This document shows, in pieces, positions 4,505 to 12,539 of a stretch of DNA of 14,961 bases; positions within the stretch are counted from its first letter, which is position 1, and each line of letters begins with the position of its first letter. The stretch is from positions 3,029 through 17,989 of the forward strand of contig DJQA01000019.1 in assembly GCA_002437495.1 (NCBI GenBank), written 5' to 3'. The DNA comes from Prevotellaceae bacterium UBA6398. GTDB lineage: Bacteria; Bacteroidota; Bacteroidia; Bacteroidales; Bacteroidaceae. The position numbers and the translations under genes were made by a program. The notes beneath the pieces were generated by a model, which saw only the letters and a list, made by a program, of their open reading frames with translations, had not been told where the DNA came from and made no database searches.

Positions 4505-7500
4505 ATGAAACCAAGAAGAACCTTAATGACGGCTTTGGCACTCGTTGCACTCAACGCCGCATTCGCACAAAATTACCGACAGCTTTGGGAAAAGGCAGGC
4601 GGAGCCATTGACAAAGACCTGCCCAAGACCGCCCTTTCGGAGATACGTGGCATATACTCGCAAGCCGCAAGGCAAGGCAATACGGGCGAGATGCTCAAAG
4701 CAGCCGTATGCGCCTTGCAAATGCAAAGGGATATTTCGCCCGACAGCGCAAAGGCGGAAATTAAAAACATGGACAGCATTGCCGAAAACGAGAAACGCCC
4801 TACGGAACGCGCGTTGTGGATGTTGGTGGCGGCAAGAATGCACTCGGACAATTCGGACTTTCGCGACCCAACCGAAGGCAACAAGGCGGTTGAATGCATA
4901 ATCGAAGCCACAAAAGACCTCACGATTTTCTGCAACCGCAAGTCGGCCGAATTCATGCCCGCCATAAAAAAAGGCAGCGAAAGCAAATTCTACAACAACG
5001 ACCTGTTGAACGTGGTTTGCAGAAATGCGGCAGACGCTTTGAACGACATAAGAAACACTTCGTTTTCAAGAGAAGAGATACAACAAAAGCGGCGCGACAT
5101 AGAAAGCCGTTTCATTGACCATTATCGCAAGGCGGGAAATGCCGATGCCGTGGTTTTGGCAACATTAGACTCGCTGAACCGCGAAAACAGCGAATACTAT
5201 TCGGGCAAATACTCCGACACAACCCGCACATCGTACAAACTGGCACGCAAGCTTATGGAGCAGTACGCCCAAAGCCAATGCGCCATCGAGGCATATATAT
5301 ACCTTTGCGGCAAAATGAAAACCGGCGAATGCGAAACCGAATACCTGCGTTACGACATAGCCAAGAAAGGGGCGCAGATGTACGCCAATAACCCTCGCTC
5401 CGCCGCATTGCGCAACATTATAAAAGAAATGAAGGTGCAAGACGTATATGCAGCCTTCGCCAAAAGTATTGCTTTCCCGGGCGAAACACTGCGCGGGGAA
5501 GTAAAAGCCGACAACGCCAAAGACATAAAGATACAAATGTTCCGGCTGCCCTATACCGTAATGCAAATAGAGAACAACTACAAGCTTGTAAGGAAATTCA
5601 AGCCCGATGCAAAGCACAAAATCTCTATTTACACAAAAAGCATAACCGCAAACAAGGAACTCTTTCATTACAAAGACAGCTTTTCGTTTGCAGCCCCTAA
5701 AGAGCCGGGCGTTTATATGATAAAAAACACGCAAAACAGAGATGCAAACTCATACAGTATTTTATACGTGAGCAATCTGCGCACCATGTTTTTGCCCCTG
5801 CCCGATAAACGAGTGCGCATATCGGTTGTGGATGCCCGCAGCGGCAAACCGATTGCCGGAGCAAAGGTGAACGAATACAATGCGAGGGACGGCAAGTTGG
5901 CTGCAACCTATACCACCGACAGTAAAGGCGAAGTGGTGGCGGCACGCAGCAACCATTCGCGATATAATGCCGAAAACGGCAACGACAAATACAACCCATT
6001 TACCAATTTCTACGGCTACATCTATTTTGCCCCCGGCAGAGAGAATAAAAACGAGGAATACCGCCTGTTCACCGACCGCGCCGTTTACCGCCCTTCGCAA
6101 AAAATTTGTTTGGCGGGGATTGTTTTCCGTCAAAATGGCGATGAGTTCAACACCGTTTATGACAGGAAAATAAAACTGACGCTTACCGATCCCAACAACA
6201 AGGCCATGAGCACACAGCAAGTGAGCAGCGATGAATTCGGTGCGTTTGGTGCAGAATTCACGTTACCGTCAACCGTTATGCCCGGCTACTACTATATAAA
6301 CGCAAACGGAGAAAATTCCGTGGGAATAAGGATAGAGGAATACAAACGCCCCACATTTGAAGCAACAATCGAAAAGCCAAAGGGAAAATACGAACTTGGC
6401 GACACGATAATTGTAAAGGGACGCGCCACAGCCTTCACCGGGGCAGGCGTTTCACATGCCAAGGTTTCGTATAAAGTGAGAAGAAATAGTTTCGGTTGGC
6501 TTTACAGGGAAAGACTCGAGGATATAATTTTGAGCGACACAACAACTGCCGACAGCAACGGCAACTTTACAATGCGCGTGCCGATAGCCGAAAATTCTGA
6601 AGAAACCGGCATGAAACTCTTTCCCGGCACAACTTATATGTTCGCCGTAACGGCAACCGTAACCTCGGGAGCGGGCGAGACACAGGAGGCACAGCTAAAC
6701 CTTAGCGCGGGCAAGCGTGCCGCAATACTTAGCTGCGACATCCCACAAAGAATAGAGAAAGGAAACATTCCCGCAATTACTTTCACGTTGCGAAACATAC
6801 TGCAAGAGCCAACCGAAGGCAAGGGAAAATTCTCCATATACAAAGGTACGGAACTTTGCGCCGAGGGAACGTTCACTGCAAACAAGCCTGTTGAAATAAA
6901 GAGCCTCGCAAAACTTGCGTCGGGCAAATACACGCTTCACACGCAACTTGACGGCGAAACAGACACCGTATACGACATAAAGAAAAGTTTCATTCTTTTC
7001 TCTGTAAACGACACCCAAGCCGCCGACCCGGCAGAGCGCATACGCCTTTACTCGCCAAATGAAAACTTTATCGGCGACAAGGCAACAGTAAACATTGCCT
7101 CCTCTCTCTACGATGTTACGGCTTTCTATGACGTGATAGCCAACGGAAAGCTTGTTGAAAGCAAACAGATGGTACTCTCTAACTCCGCCGAGAAACTTAC
7201 TTACAATTACAAGGAAGAATACGGCGACGGAATCTCCGTGGTACTCGGCTTCATGAAAGATGGCGAGCTTTACAAGGAAAACATTACGATAAAAAAAGCC
7301 GTACCAGATAAAACGCTGAAATACAAGTGGACCTCGTTCCGCGACCGTTTGCGCCCAAACCAAAAGGAAGAATGGAGACTGCAAATATGCGAACCCGACG
7401 GAACGCCGGCAAAGGCTTCGGCAATAGCCACAATCTACGATGCCTCGCTCGACAAATTCGCAAAAAACATCTGGAATTCCCGGGTGTACCTAAGTCGGTA

Positions 7501-10159
7501 TGTACCAGGCATTTTATGGAGCGCACTCAACAACGGCACAAGTTTTATGCAACAATATAATCCGTTCAAGTTTGAGAAAGCACCCTACTTGCGGCTTGAC
7601 GAACTCATCACATATTATCCTTTCCCGGGCAAAAAGAACGTTGAGGAAAATGGCATGCTATATATGCGGGAAAATTTTGCTACCGGTATAGGCAAAAAAT
7701 CATCCGGAGCCAAGATATTCATGAATAAACGATCCGTAATGGATATGGCGAAAATCACAGATAGCAGCGCCGCACCCCTGGAAGCACCTGCCGAAGCACA
7801 AGAAGCGGCACCGCAAAAAACGATGCGAGAAAACTTTGCCGAAACGGCATACTTCGCCCCAACCTTGCGCTCTGACGAAAACGGCAACATCACAATAGCT
7901 TTCACAACCCCCGAAAGCATGACGCGCTGGAACGTTAAAGTGCTAGCACACACCAAGGCGATGAATTTTGTTGAGGCCGACACCACGGCAACGGTTACCA
8001 AAGAATTCATGGTTCAGCCCAACATGCCGCGCTTCCTGCGCCTTGGCGACAACGCAACAATCCCCGCTACACTAAAGAACCTTTCGGGAAAACCCCTCAG
8101 CGGAAAAGCGGTAATGACTATACAGAATGCGGAAAACCTCGCCATAATAAAACAGGAAACCGCCAAGTTCACCGTTGGCGCAAAAGGCGAAACCGTTGTT
8201 GCATTCACATTCAAAGCCGACAAAAGTCTCAACTTGCCTCTGCTTATCTGCAAGATAACCGCCGACTGCGGCACTTTCGCCGATGGTGAGCAACACTACC
8301 TGCCGCTGTTCTCCGACAAGGTTGAGGTTATAGCCTCCATGCCGTTTACCATCCAAGGTAGTGGAGACCACACGGTTAACATAGCCGACACCCTTACAGG
8401 CAGCAAAGTCGGCGCAACAAACCGACGTCTGACAATAGAGTACACTTCCAACCCCGCATGGCTTGCGCTACAAGCATTGCCGTTAATTGATACGCCCAAG
8501 TGGGAAGATGCACTTACGATTGCGGCATCGTATTACGCAGCATCGCTTGAACACGAAATTGCGACAATTTCACCCGAAATAAAAGAGGCCGCAAAACGTT
8601 GGGCAAACGAGCAAACCGCCGACACTCTGCTCGAAAATGCACTGCTACGCAACCAAGACCTCAAAAACTTGATTCTCACCGAAACGCCGTGGGCAACAAA
8701 CGCCGACAACATATCGCTGCGACGCCGCTCGCTGGCACGCACGTTCAACGAACTGCAATCGGGAGCAAAAGAGAGAAACCTTGAAGAACGCCTTGCACGA
8801 CTGCAACGTGAGGACGGCGGTTTCAGCTGGTTACCCTCCATGCCTTCAAGCCGCCACATCACTTCGGCCATAACAACCATACTTCTGCGCCTAAACTGCA
8901 TTACAGGCAAAACGCCCGCAACCAACATCACGGACAAAGCCATAAAATATCTTGACGGCAAGGTGGCGCAAGAAATAGCAGAAATGAAAAGAAACGAGAA
9001 AAAAGGCATAAAGCCTACCGTTTTAGACAGCCATCTCGACTACATGAACATTCTACGCATGTGCAAAGGCAAACTCTCGGCACAGGCTTTGGCAAACCGG
9101 AAATATCTTTTGCCGATTTTGCAGAAAAACAGCTCCGACCTAAACATTGCCGCCAAGGCAAAAGCGGCCCTCGTGCTTAACGATGCCGGCTATGCAAAAG
9201 AGGCGATGACCGTGCTTAGGAGCATTCTCGAGCACACCGTGAGCGACAAGGTCAAAGGCATATACTTTGACTCGTACAACGCCCCCTCGTACTGGAACAG
9301 TTACAAGATTCCCACGCAAGTGGCGGCTCTCGAAGCCGTGCGCACACTCACGCCAGATGACAAGGCAACGCAAGACGGAATGCTCACATGGATTCTGCAA
9401 TCAAAGCGCACACAGGGCTGGGAAACCGCACTAAACACCGTTGATGCCGTTTATGCAATATTTTCCAAAGCAAAAAGCAACACCTCACTCATACATTTCA
9501 ACACCGCAAGCCCGGCTAACTTCACACTCAACCTGCAAAACGGAAAGAGCATCGACATAATGCAGAACGCCAATACCGCCGATGAAGAAAATGTGGGTTA
9601 TGTGCGCTCCGACTTTGCGCTTAACGGGTTGAAATCCTCTCCCAAATCCGTGAGCATATCCAAGACTGACGATGGAATGTCATGGGGCGGAATATACAGC
9701 CGCTATCTCGCGCCCGCACAAAATATTGAAAACGGCGGCGGAGAGCTTACCGTAAACCGCGAATACCTACTTGTGAAAAACGGTAGGGAAACTGCACTCG
9801 CCGGCGGCACAAGCATCAAGACCGGCGACCGCGTAAGGGTGCGCTACAACATAAACGCCGCACGCGACTTCGACTATGTCAGCCTTTCCGACCCGCGCCC
9901 GGCATGCCTTGAGCCCGAAACGCAGGTTTCGGGATACACATGCAACAACGGAGAATGGTTATACCTCGCCGTGCGCGATGCTTCACAAGCCTTGTTTATA
10001 GAAAACATGAAAAAGGGCAGACATATAATAACGCTCGACTTCCACGCCGACCGCAAGGGTACGTACCTCGCCGCCCCGGCTTCCGTGCAGTGTCTATACT
10101 CACCCGAGTTCGCGGGACGCTCAAATGGCAGAACCATAATTGTAAAGCAGAGCAAATGA
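4505..10159 (+). CDS. Large exported alpha-2-macroglobulin-like protein, thioester motif missing
   Basis: This 1884-residue protein has an ordinary signal peptide (1-21, cut AFA|Q) and no lipobox, so it is probably periplasmic or secreted. After a helical N-terminal region come a carboxypeptidase-regulatory-like strand set (about 437-480, DARSGKPIAGAKV), the MG2 hallmark TDRAVYRPSQ (523-532), and further MG domains. A Pro/Ala/Glu-rich bait-like stretch (about 1089-1104) is followed at once by the A2M domain entry RENFAETAYFAPTLRSDENG (1108-1127). A TED-like helical domain follows, with RLQREDGGFSW near 1430-1440. The C-terminal domain ends in VQCLYSPEFAGRSNG. Bacterial homologues trap attacking proteases or guard the envelope. 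Where homologues carry the CxEQ thioester, this protein has LPLIDTPKWEDAL (W1333), so covalent trapping is unlikely. It is the first gene of an operon with the phytase-like gene. Confidence 0.92.
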   Translation: MKPRRTLMTALALVALNAAFAQNYRQLWEKAGGAIDKDLPKTALSEIRGIYSQAARQGNTGEMLKAAVCALQMQRDISPDSAKAEIKNMDSIAENEKRPTERALWMLVAARMHSDNSDFRDPTEGNKAVECIIEATKDLTIFCNRKSAEFMPAIKKGSESKFYNNDLLNVVCRNAADALNDIRNTSFSREEIQQKRRDIESRFIDHYRKAGNADAVVLATLDSLNRENSEYYSGKYSDTTRTSYKLARKLMEQYAQSQCAIEAYIYLCGKMKTGECETEYLRYDIAKKGAQMYANNPRSAALRNIIKEMKVQDVYAAFAKSIAFPGETLRGEVKADNAKDIKIQMFRLPYTVMQIENNYKLVRKFKPDAKHKISIYTKSITANKELFHYKDSFSFAAPKEPGVYMIKNTQNRDANSYSILYVSNLRTMFLPLPDKRVRISVVDARSGKPIAGAKVNEYNARDGKLAATYTTDSKGEVVAARSNHSRYNAENGNDKYNPFTNFYGYIYFAPGRENKNEEYRLFTDRAVYRPSQKICLAGIVFRQNGDEFNTVYDRKIKLTLTDPNNKAMSTQQVSSDEFGAFGAEFTLPSTVMPGYYYINANGENSVGIRIEEYKRPTFEATIEKPKGKYELGDTIIVKGRATAFTGAGVSHAKVSYKVRRNSFGWLYRERLEDIILSDTTTADSNGNFTMRVPIAENSEETGMKLFPGTTYMFAVTATVTSGAGETQEAQLNLSAGKRAAILSCDIPQRIEKGNIPAITFTLRNILQEPTEGKGKFSIYKGTELCAEGTFTANKPVEIKSLAKLASGKYTLHTQLDGETDTVYDIKKSFILFSVNDTQAADPAERIRLYSPNENFIGDKATVNIASSLYDVTAFYDVIANGKLVESKQMVLSNSAEKLTYNYKEEYGDGISVVLGFMKDGELYKENITIKKAVPDKTLKYKWTSFRDRLRPNQKEEWRLQICEPDGTPAKASAIATIYDASLDKFAKNIWNSRVYLSRYVPGILWSALNNGTSFMQQYNPFKFEKAPYLRLDELITYYPFPGKKNVEENGMLYMRENFATGIGKKSSGAKIFMNKRSVMDMAKITDSSAAPLEAPAEAQEAAPQKTMRENFAETAYFAPTLRSDENGNITIAFTTPESMTRWNVKVLAHTKAMNFVEADTTATVTKEFMVQPNMPRFLRLGDNATIPATLKNLSGKPLSGKAVMTIQNAENLAIIKQETAKFTVGAKGETVVAFTFKADKSLNLPLLICKITADCGTFADGEQHYLPLFSDKVEVIASMPFTIQGSGDHTVNIADTLTGSKVGATNRRLTIEYTSNPAWLALQALPLIDTPKWEDALTIAASYYAASLEHEIATISPEIKEAAKRWANEQTADTLLENALLRNQDLKNLILTETPWATNADNISLRRRSLARTFNELQSGAKERNLEERLARLQREDGGFSWLPSMPSSRHITSAITTILLRLNCITGKTPATNITDKAIKYLDGKVAQEIAEMKRNEKKGIKPTVLDSHLDYMNILRMCKGKLSAQALANRKYLLPILQKNSSDLNIAAKAKAALVLNDAGYAKEAMTVLRSILEHTVSDKVKGIYFDSYNAPSYWNSYKIPTQVAALEAVRTLTPDDKATQDGMLTWILQSKRTQGWETALNTVDAVYAIFSKAKSNTSLIHFNTASPANFTLNLQNGKSIDIMQNANTADEENVGYVRSDFALNGLKSSPKSVSISKTDDGMSWGGIYSRYLAPAQNIENGGGELTVNREYLLVKNGRETALAGGTSIKTGDRVRVRYNINAARDFDYVSLSDPRPACLEPETQVSGYTCNNGEWLYLAVRDASQALFIENMKKGRHIITLDFHADRKGTYLAAPASVQCLYSPEFAGRSNGRTIIVKQSK

Positions 10160-11160
10160 AATTATACGCAAATAAAATATTATTTTTCTTGTCAATAGGT
10201 CTCTGCACCACCGTACACGCGCAAAATGCCACGCTCCTGAAACAGCAAAATATGCACAAATGGGGCGTGGCTCCCGCCAACTACAGCGGAATATCCCACA
10301 TTGAAGGCAATTCCTACGCTGTGGTGAGCGACAAGGAGCAAGCCGACGGATTTTACATTTTCAACATCGACATCAACACCGCCAACGGAAAGGTAAAATC
10401 CGTGTCGCGCAGCGGCATATCGGGCGTTCCCGGCTCAAAGGCGCGCGATGCCGAGGGTGTGTGCTTTTGCCGGCCGCGCAACAGTGTTTTCATAAGCGCA
10501 GAGGACGACCAGCAGGTTTTGGAGTACGACCTCGAAGGAAAACCAACCGGCGCAAAGCTCAACGTGCCGCAAATGTTCGCCACCGACAGCATATATGGAA
10601 ATTATGGCTTTGAATCTCTTACTTACGACAGCGTTGCCGGGCTTTTCTACACCACAACCGAGCGGCCGTTGAAGCGCGACAACGCAAAAGACACCGCACT
10701 CCTTAGAATATTGGCTTTTGACAAATCGCTGAAGCCCACCGCGCAATACGCCTACGTCCTTGAACAGCCCGCGCTCAGCAGCAAGGCAAAATACTACGCG
10801 CATGGCGTTTCAGAAATAACAGCCCTTAACGATGGCAGACTTGTGGTTATGGAAAGGGAACTTAGCGTACCGCAAAACTACATAGGGTCAAAATGCCGAA
10901 TAAGGCTCTTCACCGTAACCCCCTCGGATGGCGAACCTATCACCGCCGAATGCCGAAAACCGCTGTTCAAAACGGCAATCGCCGACTTTACAACACATAT
11001 AAACATGGGGCAAATGAACTACGCCAACTACGAAGGCATGTGCCTCGGTCCGAAACTCAAAGACGGCAGGCAAACGCTTATCCTCATCAACGACTCTCAA
11101 GCCGGCGCGGGAAACTCACTATACCGCTTGAAAGACTATATAAAAGTGGTAATTCTATAA
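10156..11160 (+). CDS. Exported phytase-like (esterase-like phytase family) protein
   Basis: This 334-residue protein has a signal peptide of about 22 residues (cut VHA|Q), so it is periplasmic or secreted. It shows the repeated motifs of the phytase-like domain family (PF13449), a beta-propeller fold. In order these are YSGISHIEGNSYAVVSDK, DAEGVCF...VFISAEDD, YGFESLTYDS...FYTTTERPL, HGVSEITALNDGRLVVMERE, and NYEGMCLGP...LILINDSQAG. Most members have no tested substrate, so phosphatase or phytase activity is not claimed. I chose the ATG at 10156, which overlaps the upstream TGA as ATGA, because it begins exactly at a signal peptide; the same frame is open back to 9940 but that part lies inside the macroglobulin gene. 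The overlap implies translational coupling and joint export with the macroglobulin-like protein. Confidence 0.88.
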   Translation: MKLYANKILFFLSIGLCTTVHAQNATLLKQQNMHKWGVAPANYSGISHIEGNSYAVVSDKEQADGFYIFNIDINTANGKVKSVSRSGISGVPGSKARDAEGVCFCRPRNSVFISAEDDQQVLEYDLEGKPTGAKLNVPQMFATDSIYGNYGFESLTYDSVAGLFYTTTERPLKRDNAKDTALLRILAFDKSLKPTAQYAYVLEQPALSSKAKYYAHGVSEITALNDGRLVVMERELSVPQNYIGSKCRIRLFTVTPSDGEPITAECRKPLFKTAIADFTTHINMGQMNYANYEGMCLGPKLKDGRQTLILINDSQAGAGNSLYRLKDYIKVVIL

Positions 11161-11220
11161 AAGCCCGCATAAAAAACGCGCAAACAGCAGCAAAAACAGG
11201 TGGAATTCCTAAATTTGCAA

Positions 11221-11228
11221 TATATTTG
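11221..11228 (+). promoter_or_regulatory. -7 element upstream of the DapA-family gene
   Basis: TATATTTG matches TAnnTTTG, 46 nt before the ATG at 11274. No clear TTG is at the -33 position. The element overlaps a near-palindrome formed by two TTTGCAA units (11214-11220 and 11225-11231), which could be an operator. No terminator is evident between 11160 and here, so some read-through from the upstream operon is possible. Confidence 0.5.
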
Positions 11229-11273
11229 CAAAAAAACCTACAATATTCCATTTAAACAAACCTACACAAAAAA

Positions 11274-12437
11274 ATGACAAACAGGCGCGATTTCCTAAAA
11301 TTCATCTCACTTGCCGGAATAACCGGCATCATACACACAAACAAGGCATTTGCCATCGACAGCAGCCCGGAGCCTTTCAACGCCTATGCCAACACAATCG
11401 ACACTGATTCGTCACGACATATGCGAGGGCCATTTCCCATTCTTTCCACCCCATACTTGGAATCCGGGGAAGTTGATTATCACACACTGGCACTGGAAGC
11501 GCGTTTCGTGGCCGCTTGTGGTTCGCCGGGAGCAATATGGCCGCAAGCAGACGACAGCTGCGACTTGCTTACGCTGGAAGAGAAACTAAACGGCATGACA
11601 GCCATTGCAAAAGCCCTGGACGGCATAGACATCACTTTTGCTTTTGGATGTCAGGGAAAAGACACGCAGGATATGGTGGAATGCGCCAAACATGTTGAAA
11701 AAATCGCTCGCAAATACAAAATACGCGCAGCCGTAATATCCCGCCCGCCCAACAACGGGAAAACAGAAGAGGACTTGCGAAACTATTATCTGGAGCTGGC
11801 AAAGCACATAAACCGCCCGGCTATTATACAGACAGGCGGCGGCGTGTCGTACCAAGGTCCTATGCCGCCTGTAAAGATGCTGTTGGAACTGGCAAAACTG
11901 CATCCGAACATTTTCGGGTATATCAAGGAAGAGTCGGGCAACTGCAACAAGCGCATCATCGAGGAAAATGCCGCCAAACCAACTATAAAAACCGTTTACA
12001 GCGCATGGGGCAGCTGGCAATGGCTATACCAAAGCCGCCAACTCGGCACGGAAGGTTTAATAACCGAACGCCCCGCCTATGCCGACTTGCTTACTTACAT
12101 TTGGAAACAGATGGAAAACGGGGACGAAAACGGAACCCTGGACGATGCTTTCGCACGTTACCTGCTGATGCTTAACCTGCCACAATCCATACCGGGCGGA
12201 GGCGGAGATATGCGTGGCCCGCACCTATACGTGCTGAAGAAAAGAGGAGTGTTCAAAAACTGCATTTCGCGCGTGTTCGAATATAGAAACGGAAAAAGAT
12301 TTATTCCCCAAAACATGATTTTGGAAGACCTGAAACTGTCTGCGACCCAAAAGGACGAGATAGAAAAAAGGTTGGCAAGTCTCAAGCCTTATACAAAGGA
12401 CATTGACATGAAAAAGGTCAGCGAGTTCAAACTTTAA
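11274..12437 (+). CDS. Exported DapA-family (dihydrodipicolinate synthase-like) aldolase/lyase, Tat signal
   Basis: This 387-residue protein has a twin-arginine signal, NRRDFLKF (3-10) with a hydrophobic stretch and AFA near 25-27, so it is probably exported folded by Tat. From about 50 it is a Schiff-base TIM barrel of the DHDPS/N-acetylneuraminate lyase family. Visible features are PILSTPYLESGEVDY (55-69, the TTPF-type substrate loop), GSPGAIWPQ (83-91), and IFGYIKEESGN (213-223), in which Lys218 is the predicted Schiff-base lysine. In the family the PYY motif supplies a catalytic tyrosine; here the aligned loop is RPPNNGKTEEDL (157-168), without it. The enzyme is therefore unlikely to be the lysine-pathway DapA. 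A sugar-acid or other keto-acid lyase, or a non-catalytic protein, is possible. It has its own promoter and a terminator just after the stop. Confidence 0.85.
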   Translation: MTNRRDFLKFISLAGITGIIHTNKAFAIDSSPEPFNAYANTIDTDSSRHMRGPFPILSTPYLESGEVDYHTLALEARFVAACGSPGAIWPQADDSCDLLTLEEKLNGMTAIAKALDGIDITFAFGCQGKDTQDMVECAKHVEKIARKYKIRAAVISRPPNNGKTEEDLRNYYLELAKHINRPAIIQTGGGVSYQGPMPPVKMLLELAKLHPNIFGYIKEESGNCNKRIIEENAAKPTIKTVYSAWGSWQWLYQSRQLGTEGLITERPAYADLLTYIWKQMENGDENGTLDDAFARYLLMLNLPQSIPGGGGDMRGPHLYVLKKRGVFKNCISRVFEYRNGKRFIPQNMILEDLKLSATQKDEIEKRLASLKPYTKDIDMKKVSEFKL

Positions 12438-12440
12438 GCA

Positions 12441-12496
12441 GCCGGTCCCTTTAAGCCGCGCCATAATCTTGTGCAACCTAAAGAGACTGGCTTTTT
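12441..12496 (+). terminator. Intrinsic terminator after the DapA-family gene
   Basis: GCCGGTCCCTTTA (12441-12453) pairs with TAAAGAGACTGGC (12479-12491), with one G-T wobble and one mismatch and a 25-nt loop. Five T follow (12492-12496). It starts 4 nt after the stop codon and lies between two convergent genes. On the minus strand the stem is at least as good, but the A-run needed for bidirectional use is weak. Confidence 0.7.
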
Positions 12497-12539
12497 GCTT
12501 ACTCCGGATGTTTACACTCGTATAGTGCTCGCTCTTGGG

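Noticed and set aside
11274..12437. Calling the DapA-family gene dapA
   Set aside because: The twin-arginine signal and the missing catalytic tyrosine motif make a lysine-biosynthesis role unlikely.
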